Assembly: GCA_028023455.1 (NCBI GenBank)
Contig: JAQFVV010006546.1
Coordinates: 532,001 to 596,000 of the forward strand
Direction: 5' to 3'
Origin: Epiperipatus broadwayi
Taxonomy: Eukaryota > Onychophora > Udeonychophora > Euonychophora > Peripatidae
Length of the DNA stretch: 64,000 nucleotides
The notes under the pieces: model-generated
What the model saw: the letters and a program-made list of their open reading frames with translations, nothing else
Database searches by the model: none
What the model was told of the DNA's origin: nothing
Made by a program: the position numbers and the translations under genes
Shown: in pieces, positions 47,932-57,699 of the stretch
How positions within the stretch are numbered: position 1 is the stretch's first letter
How the letters are laid out: each line of letters opens with the position of its first letter

Positions 47932-47953
47932 AAACAGAAAACCATTAACATAG
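47932..47953 (+). CDS. Terminal coding exon of host gene
   Basis: After a strong pyrimidine tract and ATAG acceptor, 22 coding bases complete the split Lys codon from 44576-44667 and give NRKPLT then TAG. An AATAAA polyadenylation hexamer lies about 40 nt downstream (47993-47998), with a second AATAAA overlapping just after it, so a short 3' UTR is likely. The exon is tiny. It is supported mainly by exact phase fit (phase 2 to 2), the acceptor and the hexamers. Confidence 0.65.
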
Positions 47954-47992
47954 CACAAGACTGAAAGGGGTGCTAGCTGTACATCACATCAT

Positions 47993-48004
47993 GAATAAAA
48001 ATAA
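47993..48004 (+). terminator. Polyadenylation signal of host gene
   Basis: AATAAAAATAAA, about 40 nt after the inferred stop codon at 47951-47953. Confidence 0.55.
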
Positions 48005-48437
48005 AGTGGCTAGCAGGTTTCTCTGGGCATAATTGCTAAGAGATTCTTGACTTCGTTTAAGGAGAAGCCACAATATATCACATCACATTTAATCTGATTT
48101 CTTACCAGTTTACAAATGAATGCTAGTGGTAATGATGAAAAATGTAAAATTAAATACTGTAGTTAATAAAAAAAAGTAAAAAAAGATTGTCTTGTATTAA
48201 TTTTTTTCAAATATTTGAAATTTTTTATTAGTCATACTTTATTTGCTTATTTTTTTGATGCGAATTTTAAAGTAGTTTTTCCATGTTGCTTTGCTTTTAA
48301 GAAAATTCTGAAAATTACAGAATCTATCTCCCATTTTTGAAGGTAATTTAAGTCTATTTTTGTGTGATTTTTTTTAATGAAGATTTTCTGTGGAACCTAT
48401 CTACCACATAAAATGAAACCCAGGTGTATATATATAT

Positions 48438-50122
48438 TGTAACAGTAGCTGGGTTCGAATATGGGTACTAAAGGAAGTAAAATGCAATAATGATTATAAA
48501 AGAGTATTTATTATGATTGTTATTATGAATTAAATTGATAGATGTGAGAAAAATTATAGATATACATTTGAACTCTGTTACAAAAGAGGGTGAGTGAAAT
48601 ACATTAACCATTTAAAAGTATGAATGTATACATGTATATTTATTACACATGTTGTTGTGATGTTGCATAGAATTAATTACTAACAGATTTGTATATGTGA
48701 AGATGAAGAGAAGTGGTTATGTGAGGAATTGTATTTTTATATTTTTGTTTTATATATTTTTGTTGTTTATTAATATGTAAGTTATAGTTATTGAAATAAT
48801 GGCATTTGTAGTGCATATTTCTTAATGAAAGCAAATTAAAAATAAAGCTGTAGAAAGTAATAAAAGGAGTTGCAAGTTGTCATCGGAATTCCAAGAACTG
48901 GCCAATTTAGGATTTTGGAACAATGGAAGCTAAAAGCATTCCTGAGATAATGGTCATTGGCATATGGATAGAAAAAAAGTGAGGTGAAAGAGAGTTAAAA
49001 GAAAAGAACTATATATATTTTTTAATTTTGTAGTGATTCGGAAAAATGACCGTTAGAGAGAAAGAAGCGTTGAAAGTAAATTTCATAAAGTGATTGTATT
49101 AATTAATAAAAATTAATAAGAATGGACTCCATTGACATGCTGGGGTAAAAGAATCATGTGGATTCATTAAACTGACTCAGTGGACAACTATTTTGTGACC
49201 TGCCTGAAATGATCATGGAACTCCAAACAGCAAGAACTTTTTTTCAATCAAATTTAGAATCATCTACCTAACCTCTAGGATGGATTATCTTATGTGAAAA
49301 TGGAATCTTTCATCATCTTCCAGACCAACAATTCTCGCTAGGACAATCGCCATTATAATACTGTAAGCTTACAGATCATCAGCCTTAAACATGCGAATGT
49401 TCACTCTCAAATGAGGTAACTTTGACTTTCTCTATATATATTAAGTGAACATATAATAATAAATTAAGAAATATGCACTTTGTTTCAACTTAAAGAAAGA
49501 ATTATAGAAAATAGATTAAATTGTTTTATAAATACAACTCTGATGCATAGTTGCACTCTTTCATGAATGAGTATATTGATATTATTTATATGTATCAGAA
49601 TGACTGGGTCATATGATTGAGTTATTAGAATATATGTGTATTAATAAATATTAGAATTTTAAGCTATAACTTGTGTATTTATTTGAATTATGAGATTCTT
49701 ATAATTTCAGGGTGTATTTATTTGAATTACGAGATTCTTATAATTTCAGGGTTACTATTTATAAAAGCTTACTAATATTCATTACCATATATCTCTAAAA
49801 GAAATAAAATAATAAGATTTATAGGGCAGATAAGGAAATTATAAAATATATAAATGATGTTTCTTTGTAAGATAACCTCGGCTTCATTCTCATGAAAGAC
49901 ATTGTCTCCAAGACCTTGAGACTAAGCTAGTCTGGATAAAGTATCCAAAGAAAGGGCCACTAGAAGCTTTTCTTTTGTTTTCAAGGGATATAATTCTTAT
50001 TAATTGATAAGATTGGCAGTTGAAATCGGAATTATTCCATACTCATAAATATACCTACTCAAAGCTTGGGTAATAACTGTTCTCACTCAAATTCTTAGAA
50101 TAGGATCACAGGTAGATTGTTA
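48438..50122 (+). repeat. 5' LTR of element 3 (right end approximate)
   Basis: The start is fixed by comparison with 54668. The end is inferred from a TGGCTTCCCAATGAATAGGG stretch at 50125, which resembles the TGGCT primer-binding start of element 1. A 40-bp tandem duplication (about 49672-49751, ending TTATAATTTCAG twice) lies inside. Confidence 0.55.
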
Positions 50123-50469
50123 AAATGGCTTCCCAATGAATAGGGCAGCAAAAGTTGGAGAACAAAATTTAAAAAGGGCTTCCCAACGAGAGTTGGAGAA
50201 CAATTTTTTTTTTAAAAAAAAAAAGAAAACAGAAAGAGTTTAGAAATATATTTAAAAAGATATTTAAATGATGGCATATTTTGTGATATATATACTTACA
50301 GAAAAGTTCTCAAGTAGTCAGAAAAGAAAACATTGTTTATGATTGATAAGGTTTGTTCAGCGATATATATATATATATATATAAAGTCACATAATTAATA
50401 AAATAGGGGTTTAAGGATTTTACCAATATTTGGGATATTACAAAACAATATCTTTCCATAAGGGTAGAA

Positions 50470-51164
50470 ATGAGTGGAGGAAGGTTTATCAGGGGCATTT
50501 CCAGTGTACCACTGAGAGCTGGGGTGACAAACCTGGCATATTTTAGCCATAATAATGATATATACAAAAAAATAAAAGCAATGAAGTTGAAGATAAGAGT
50601 ATATGGAGGGAGAAAGGAGGAGATACCCGTAAAGCATTTCAAGAGCCTTCAAAGATACTATAAGTACTATAAGATAGTGGATGAACATCAAATAATAATA
50701 GCTTACCACCACCTAGAGAAACATGCAGAGACATGCTGGAATTCACTGTGTCATCAACCTCAAACATTTCTGGAGTATAAAGAAGCATTAGTCAATATAT
50801 TCTGGAATGAAGAGATACAAGAAAGGGTGAAAGCTCAAGTAGTAGGGCAAAAGTTCCAAGAAGGTAATGGAGAACTATACATATATTTTTTAGGCAGTAA
50901 GTGGCCACATTAACGACTCTAGAGGCATATAAATTGTCAGAGGAACAGATTGTACAAATAGCATGCAGAAAGTTACCCAATGAAATCAGGTGGATGCTGG
51001 GGAAAACAGAAGAAAAATTGATGATAATGATTGATAAAATTTTGAGCCAACTAGAAATAGATATAGAAAGAAGACAGATCGAGGAACCTAAGCTTAAGTC
51101 CAAAGCAGACACAGATGTTAATAAGCAGAAGGTAAAAAGAGTAGGAATTTTAATATGTTCTTGG
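50470..51164 (+). pseudogene. Gag region of element 3
   Basis: A first frame (50470-50913) starts MSGGRFIRGISSV and includes a capsid-like stretch (CWNSLCHQPQTFLEYKEALV, NIFWNEEIQERVK). A frameshift near 50901 moves into a second frame with LSEEQIVQIACRKLPNEIRW and an acidic/basic linker. The WNSL...TFLEY...FWNE pattern parallels WHTL...TFAEY...FWNE of gag in element 2, arguing for one gag lineage. No CCHC zinc knuckle is visible, which may be genuine loss or decay. Confidence 0.7.
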
Positions 51165-51689
51165 GAAGACTGGGTTCCAGGATATGCATGCCAGATATGC
51201 CCTATCATCCCTGTAAAGGTGGGTTCAATGAATGTTGAAGCCCTCATGGATTCAGGCAGCCAGGTATCAGTAGTAGCAGAGAGATTATACCACCAAATTA
51301 GAAGGTAACAACCAGATATACCGATTCTCCCTCTAAAAATGATTCATATAGCAATGGCAGACAACCAGAGAGCTAAAGTAGAGCCCAAGCAGATATGGAT
51401 AGATCTAAAAATTAATGGAAGGAGCTATCCACATGTGTTCCTTGTAATGAAAGGTTTAGTACACAAGGCCTTGTTGGGATCAGATTTTCTAAATAGATAC
51501 AAATGTAACCTTGACTATGAGAGGGGTCAGGCCACGTGTGAGAGTGAAGTGGTATGTTTCCTCATAGAGGGGCCTCAATGGTCGATAGGGATGCTACACC
51601 TAGAGGAGGATGTCCCAGAAAAACTTAAAGATAACAAGATTGATGGAACAAAAGTAGAAGGGAAAGTTCAGGATAGTCCATTACAATGA
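51165..51689 (+). pseudogene. Aspartic protease of element 3
   Basis: In the second gag frame, VEALMDSGSQVSVVAERLY contains the DSG catalytic triplet of retropepsins. After an in-frame TAA (51306-51308) the same frame continues with IWIDLKINGRSYPHVFLVM and HKALLGSDFLNRYK, the flap-side and ILGxDFL-like C-terminal motif. The frame ends at TGA 51687-51689, but the following codons (LTKYHQVFSDRPGVIQ) look like the usual protease-RT linker, so this TGA probably replaced a sense codon, perhaps Trp. The copy is inactive because of these stops. Confidence 0.8.
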
Positions 51690-52574
51690 ACATTGACCAA
51701 ATACCACCAAGTCTTTTCAGACAGGCCAGGAGTTATCCAAGGGTTTGAGCAGAGAATTAAAGTGAGAGACAATCAGACATTCAAAGCTAGATCATACCCC
51801 ATTCTGCACCAATACCAAAGAAAGTGAAGTAAAGGAACAAATAGATCAGATGCTAGAGTGGGGAATTATATCAAAATGCTCATTGGCATATTGCAACCTC
51901 ATGGTGGTAGTTAAAAAGAAGGATGGGTCTGTAAGATTATGTCTCGATGCTCGACAGTTAAATAAAGTGACTGTACTGGACTGCAATGTACCACCTCCCA
52001 TGCAAGAGTTACTGAGAATGTTCCAAGGGAAGAAGGTATTTTTGACCTTTGATTTGACTGCCAGTTATTGGCAAATTAAGTTACATCTGGAAGATTGCCA
52101 ATACACATCATTCAGATATGAGGGCCATTCATATCAATTCAACAGGATGCCCTTCAGCTTAATAAACAGTGGTGCAGGGTTACTCAGGTGCTTGGATCAG
52201 GTGCTATCTTAAGAGATAAAGGATATGGTCATGATTTACATAGATGACATGCTGATAGCCTCGACAGATATTAAGGAACACATACATGAAGTAGGACTAT
52301 TCGAGAGGAATGTGAGAAAAAGGGCATAAAAATAAATCTCAAGAAGAGCACACTGTCATAAAGAGGTGGTATTTCCTGGATATGTGGTGGGGGCTCAGAG
52401 ACTCAAACTGTACCTAGACAAGATCTCTGCCGTCCGCGTATTTTCTATACCCAGATCCAAGAAGCAGGTCTGATCATTTCTGGGTTTGTGTACATTCTAC
52501 AACCACTTTCAGGAATGGTTTGCTGAATGGATGGAGCCATTGAAATTTTTTAAAAGGGGAGTGAGGGGAAGTGG
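51690..52574 (+). pseudogene. Reverse transcriptase of element 3
   Basis: After a linker and a frameshift near 51830, an open frame (51850-52212) reads MVVVKKKDGSVRLCLDARQL, then LTFDLTASYWQIKL (first catalytic Asp, FDLxxxYWQI) and FNRMPFSLINSGA (MPF, with SLIN in place of the usual GL.N). A TAA ends that ORF, but the frame continues in phase to YIDDMLIAST, the YxDD catalytic box at 52237-52248. Further frameshifts follow through the thumb (52300-52570). The motif order and FDLxxxYWQ/YIDD signature are typical of Ty3/gypsy RTs. Confidence 0.85.
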
Positions 52575-53274
52575 ATGGAAGAGCAGGAGCAAGCTTTTCA
52601 AAGAGTGAAGACAGGTTTCTTAGAGCATATTATGCTAGCCTTTCCTGACTTTTTGAAGCCATTCATAGTCCAGACTGACAGCAGTGGATATGGCCTTGGA
52701 GTGACCTTGGCTCAGGAGCAAAAAGATGGGAGAATGGGTGTACTGTATTTTCTGAGCAGGCTACTTAAAGGTCCTGAGGTACATTATACAGCCACTGAGA
52801 AAGAGTTGCTGGCCAATGTTTGGGCCTTTTGAAAGTTTTACACATTGTTACTGGGCTCAGAGGTCATTGTGGTTACTGACCACAAGAGTCAGGAAGTTAT
52901 CAACCACAGTCACCTCACAAATAGCAGATTAGTACGATGGAACCTGTACCTCAAAGAATATAACTATACACAGGTATTGCAAGGGGTCTGAGAAAGTGGT
53001 AGCCGATGTCCTCAGTCGCAATCCAGTGGACATGCAATCACACCATCTAGGTATTGAGAATTTATATATAGCAAGCATAGGGCTGAGAACAGATGAAAGA
53101 CTTGAAAGTGATTTGGGATGCCTAAATTATTTTCTGAGAGAGGACCAACAACTTCAGCCAGTCATTGACCAATTGGAAGGTAAAGAAAGTAAAATTGGGG
53201 GTTGGGTTGAGCAGAATATTCAGAAATTTAAACTGGAGCAATGTGTATACAATACAAAATTACTGAAAATCTGA
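52575..53274 (+). pseudogene. RNase H and connection region of element 3
   Basis: The frame 52575-52832 holds FLKPFIVQTDSSGYGLGVTL (TDSS, first RNase H Asp) and LLKGPEVHYTATEKELLANV (the YTATEKELLA helix with catalytic Glu), diagnostic of gypsy-type RNase H. A TGA-type stop then breaks the frame. The next stretch shows VVTDHK (the later catalytic Asp region). The frame 52996-53274 carries VADVLSRNPV, the conserved ADxLSR end of RNase H, and the linker to integrase. Confidence 0.85.
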
Positions 53275-53564
53275 CAGAGTGGAGGAACTGCAGCATATGA
53301 GGACTGCAGTGGTGGTGCACTTGCACCACAGATCTGGCCACTATGGGATAATGAAGATAGAAGGATGGATTAAAAGGTGGATTTACTGGAAGGGCATGCA
53401 TGGAGAGGTTGCAGCCATTATCGGGCAATGTGAAATTTGTCAGAGCATTAAGCCTGCAAACAGGAAATATACGGCTCCAATGTTGTCCATGATCCCAAGA
53501 TACCCTAAGGAAATTGTTGCAGTTGATTTTTATGGCCCACTGCTGGCCTTCAATAAAGAGATAC

Positions 53565-54116
53565 ATACCTCTTGGTTGTATTTTTATATTGGACTATTTC
53601 CATCATCTAATATGTGTGTTGAATGTCTTTAGAAAAGTTTTAATTTTTAGTTAAATATTCCAAATGCAATCAACTGTTAGTAATATCACAGCAAACAAAT
53701 GTTAATAATATCACAGCAAACAGGTTAGTATATGCACTAACTGTTAGTAATATCACAGCAAACAGGTTAGTATACGCACAACGTTTCGAGAGGTATTTTT
53801 CTCCCCTCTTCTTCAGGTGTTGCTGGCCTGACCAGTGAGGGGAGAAAAATACCTCTCGAAACGTTGTGCGTATACTAACCTGTTTGCTGTGATATTACTA
53901 ACAGTTAGTGCATATACTAACCTGTTTGCTGTGATATTATTAACATTTGTTTGCTGTGATATTACTAACAGTTAAATGCATTTGGAATATTTAACTAAAA
54001 GTTAAAACTTTTCTAAAGACATTCAACACACATATTAGATGATGGAAATAGTCCAATATAAAAATACAGCTAGAACACCATCATCACAAACCTTCAGAAA
54101 AATACCTCTTGGTTGT
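53565..54116. mobile_element. Fold-back insertion with 15-bp target duplication in integrase
   Basis: atacctcttggttgt is present at 53565-53579 and 54102-54116. The 522-bp insert is an almost perfect palindrome: arms 53579-53808 and 53837-54067 (about 230 bp each) around a 28-nt loop, with an unpaired tail of about 34 bp between the right arm and the right duplicate. Each arm contains short internal repeats (GTTAGTAATATCACAGCAAA, up to three times). The near-perfect arms suggest a recent event compared with the decayed host element. The left arm on the minus strand holds a hammerhead-like motif. Confidence 0.85.
53770..53816 (-). ncRNA. Hammerhead-like motif at the fold-back centre
   Basis: On the minus strand: CTGAAGA (53816-53810), AGAGG pairing with CCTCT across an A-rich loop, C, then GAAAC (53787-53783) and GTTGTGCGTA. 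ACG/CGU could form stem III with UA as the cleavage step. Stem I pairing is not evident and the closing pair of stem II is a mismatch, so activity is doubtful. The right arm keeps the GAAACGTTGTG half but its first box reads CTGACCA. Confidence 0.4.
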
Positions 54117-54667
54117 TTATGATTTATTTTCCAAACTGGTGTCTGCATATCCCATCATGCAAGCCAACATGAGGCACACCTTATGTGTTCTGGAAAGGGA
54201 ACATATTTTTTCAGTGGAAAAACCAGGAACATTTATATCTGATCATGGGACCCTGTTTGTCTTGGAGTGAGCTAGATGGACTAAACGATTGAAAATAGGA
54301 CATGTATTAACCTTGATCTGGAACCCTCAGTCCAACCCCTGTGAAAGAATGATGTGGGAATTGGGTAGATTGTTCTATACTTATGTCCAAACAGACCATA
54401 GGAAGTTGGTCAAACAACTACCAGACATTTTAAACTTTATGAACTGGGCAGTGAATGAATCTACTGGGTTCACTCCAATATATTTACATTTTGGAAAACA
54501 CACACCCAGGTTGTTCAAAAGTGAGTTTCGGAATGGAAGAGCCTCCCATTGATTTGGTCACTCAAGCCTGTTGCAAACCCAGAGAGGGATAAAGAATAGA
54601 TAAGAGGTGATTAAGAAGCCATTCAAATACACAGACGGTATTTGAAGGCTATTGAACCAGGGGGTAT

Positions 54668-54785
54668 TGTAACAATAGCTGGGTTCAAATATGGGTACTA
54701 AAGGAAGTAAAAGGCAATAATGATTACAAGTGTTTATTGTGATTGTTATGAATTTAATTGATAGATGCAAGAAAATTTATGGATA
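54668..54785 (+). repeat. 3' LTR of element 3, truncated
   Basis: About 118 bp matching the start of the 5' LTR at 48438, ending around CATTCGAACCCC. Beyond that the sequences diverge. Confidence 0.75.
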
Positions 54786-57200
54786 TACATTCGAACCCCA
54801 AATGTTAGCATAAACCAGGGAACTGCCTTCTTCCTGAGGCTAAGCATTATGTGAAGAACTAGTCTCTGAACATTTACTTTTAATAGGCATGCAAAACATA
54901 TTACCACAACTATTTAAATAATTACTTACTTAGATAATAAGTACAAATGGAGCTGGGATCAAGTCCTTGATCTCCCAATACCTGTATACATGGTAATAAA
55001 AGGATGAGATAGCTATTCTCAATCTATCCCTTCAAAGTGGTATGATAGCTCTACCTCAGCAATAATAAACATTTACAGCTTCACACATACACACCAGGTT
55101 ATCCTAGTATTGATGCAAAATTATGTTTAACTGACCATGAGCTACATTAATTTTAAAAATCAAGCACCCAGCAACACTCATCCAAGATTTATGATCAAAA
55201 CAGTTCGCATCTATTTGTCAAGGCATAGCAATGACTTTTTTAAAAACTTCAATAGTTTCTTATGGGGTCAAAATCTTTTTTTTTTTAAATTTACTATGAA
55301 TGTTAACTATCTACTAAACATAACAACAAATATATAAATAAATGACAAAATAAATAAATAAATAAATAAAATATTACACATTGTCTCTTTGGCTTCCTTC
55401 GGAGCTAAATTTGAATATTTTGCAAGGTTAATACAAATTTAACAGAAAAATACTCACATATTGTATACAAACAGTATGTACTATTATTTGCTCGATCATG
55501 GCAAACACAGTAGATTTATTTCACTTTAGTGATTATGGAAGTACATGAAATTATTTTCTTCCAGAATATAGCTACATTAATAATAGGTATTATCATATTT
55601 AATCGAGATAATTCAAAACTGTTGAAAAATAGTCCTGCAGATTACTTTTTTTTTTTACACTTTTGTTTCCAGGTTTGAATCCAGATGCTTGGTTTACCAC
55701 ATTTAGTCCATAAATTTTTTTATGCTTCATTTTCTGAGTTTTTTTTAGGAGAAAATAAAAAATTCAATCAAAACCAGTGTTCTAGATGCTATATTTCCAC
55801 GTATATTCTTAGGTTTGATCTCATAAGTAATGAAGAAGAATGGCTAATTTATTTTCAGCAATTATCTCATGTACATTTGACAAATATCACTTGCATATTC
55901 AAGTGATTCAAATAAACTCCATTGGCACATTAATTATTTCTTACTGGTATCACAATAAAAAAAATTAATAAAAATGATGAGTATTTGAACTACATCTTCA
56001 ATTAATTGTATTAATGTCCAGTTATTTCTTGAAGTTTTAATTAAGCCACAGATATAATACATAGTATTAAATGTTTGTTCCTGAGATATCTTCTTTTAAA
56101 CAAAATTTTAAAAGCCAAATATGAAGATTGAGGTATAATGTACTAAACTTTTTGCTGCAAATTAATTTTGCCACCATTGATTTCGAAGGAGAGACCAGTA
56201 CACCCATTTACATCTGCTTAGCCTTTCATATTAAGTTATAACTATATCTTCTTAAGTTTTTGTCAACTGTTATCTGAGGCAAATGATCAGAGCAGAATTA
56301 TCAAGCTGCAATCTTTAATTTTCACTAGCTTTTATAAAAAAACCACCTGCAAATGTTGCAATTCTGACCCCTCCCCCCTTTTGGTATACCTCAGACAGCC
56401 TTTGACAACATTTATTAAATGTTGGTTTTGGTTTATTGACTTAAGCTCTCATTACATTTATCTTATTTTTTTCTACCCTTGTCACATTTTCTGAAGAAAT
56501 ATTCAACTAAAAAAAATATATAATAATGGGTATTTTATAGAACTGATTTTGTAATAAATACATTTTTTTAAAACTTAAAATCAAATTTAGAACTGAAAAC
56601 AATAACCAATTCCTGTAAAACCCATATAAAATAAATTCTGTTTTTTACATTATACTATCAAATAGTATTGCATAAATTTCCATGATCAAAAAATCTATAT
56701 ATACATCATACACACACCCATGTACACACATATCCATAATACTAAATAGTGATCTACTTGTTCATATTCCTATTAGTGCAAAATATCCATCATAATTTCC
56801 TGACAATCTATTCTTCTGTAAAGAACTGTCAAACAAATACTATCTATGACAAGTTCAATTTTTATACATACTATATTATTATCATTTTTATTTACAAATG
56901 TTATGATTAATATAAATCAACATTTTAAGATATTACAATGCATGCAATAGTCAACCCCCTTCCCCTCTACATAATAATATGCTATAAATTTAAATAAAAT
57001 ACAAACATACTTTTATCTATACATTAAATTCAAGCCACATGGTCATTGGTCTCTCTAAATAAATCTTTTAACTTTTCTTGAAGTAAAGCAGATATAGTTA
57101 TCTACTAATCCTACTATTTATCTCCCAATCATTAGTCTCTTTACAAAAGAAACTGAGAGTTACAATTTAAGTGCTAAAATATTACAAACTCTTCTCTATA
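54786..57200. other. Intergenic AT-rich DNA
   Basis: No exon-like or element protein-coding segment recognised. A C-rich run occurs at about 56370-56383. Confidence 0.5.
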
Positions 57201-57203
57201 AAA

Positions 57204-57249
57204 TTGCTTTAATATTTCAACCAGCAGACTGGTTTTCATCAGAAAGCAA
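57204..57249 (-). ncRNA. Hammerhead-ribozyme-like motif with complete stem I
   Basis: On the minus strand: TTGCTTT (57249-57243), CTGATGA (57242-57236), A, stem II AACCAG/CTGGTT with loop TCTG (57234-57219), GAAA (57218-57215), TATT, then AAAGCAA (57210-57204). Stem I is a perfect 7-bp pairing and stem II a perfect 6-bp pairing. The core bases CUGAUGA and GAAA are intact. Stem III would be a single A-U pair, as in the minimal hammerheads reported for Penelope-like elements. The cleavage step would be UU just before AAAGCAA. An unpaired A follows CTGATGA, as at 4.13 kb. Confidence 0.6.
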
Positions 57250-57625
57250 AATGGCTATTTCCAGAATTTAAGTGCTAAAATATTAAATAGAATGTTAATA
57301 AATAAAGATAAAAAATAAGATAATATAAGAATAATATATATAAAAAAGGGGGGAGGGGTATTAAAAGAATGTTAATGGGTAAAGATTTAGAGAATAGATA
57401 ATAAATTTATATAAGAAGAGTATTAAATTATAAAGGTATTTTAAAAGAAATAATTAAATATAGGGAAGGAGGTAAATAATTATATTTGTAGATGATAATA
57501 ATATTGTGGTTTTATTTGAAAATTATATATATTTGTGATGTATTAATATTTTATTTATTTGTGCTATTATTTTTATTTTTTATTATTTTTTATTATTATT
57601 ATTATTGTTTTTTTTTTTAAGGAAA

Positions 57626-57664
57626 CTTGATAATGACTGCAGAATGTAGTTGAAACGTTGTATG
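57626..57664 (+). ncRNA. Degenerate hammerhead-like motif
   Basis: CTTGATAA, a 5-bp stem ACTGC/GTAGT, then TTGAAACGTTGTA. The first core box has one extra base and A in place of the essential G8, so it is presumably dead. Downstream, AAATAAAA (about 57671) and AAGTTTTAAAAAGAAAA parallel the sequence after the 4.13-kb motif, suggesting the same repeat family. It lies 380 bp from, and inverted to, the motif at 57204-57249. Confidence 0.4.
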
Positions 57665-57699
57665 GAAGAGAAATAAAATTATAGTTTGGAATAAAACAA

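Larger units (their letters stand above)
53279..54552 (+). pseudogene. Integrase of element 3, split by a fold-back insertion
   Basis: 53279-53579 contains the HHCC zinc domain (HRSGHYGIMKIEG, then CEICQSIKP) and the first catalytic Asp (IVAVDFYGPLL). The reading is cut at 53580 by a 522-bp insertion and resumes at about 54102 with VVYDLFSKLVSAYP, ISDHGT (second Asp) and NPQSNPCERMMWELG (catalytic Glu), giving the D,D-35-E core. A small frameshift precedes the insertion, and a stop lies after ISDHGTLFVLE. No chromodomain is visible downstream. All three catalytic acids remain, but the protein cannot be made intact. Confidence 0.85.
48438..54785 (+). mobile_element. LTR retroelement 3: decayed Ty3/gypsy-like gag-pol element
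   Basis: TGTAACAGTAGCTGGGTTCG at 48438 recurs at 54668 as TGTAACAATAGCTGGGTTCA, and the similarity runs on for about 118 bp (to about 54785) before breaking off, giving a 5' LTR and a truncated 3' LTR. A purine-rich AACCAGGGGGTAT precedes the 3' copy. Between them, on the + strand, lie gag, protease, RT, RNase H and integrase in the gypsy order (RNase H before integrase), interrupted by stops, frameshifts and a fold-back insertion. It lies about 0.5 kb downstream of the host gene's last exon. It is older than elements 1 and 2, judging by its coding decay. Confidence 0.88.
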
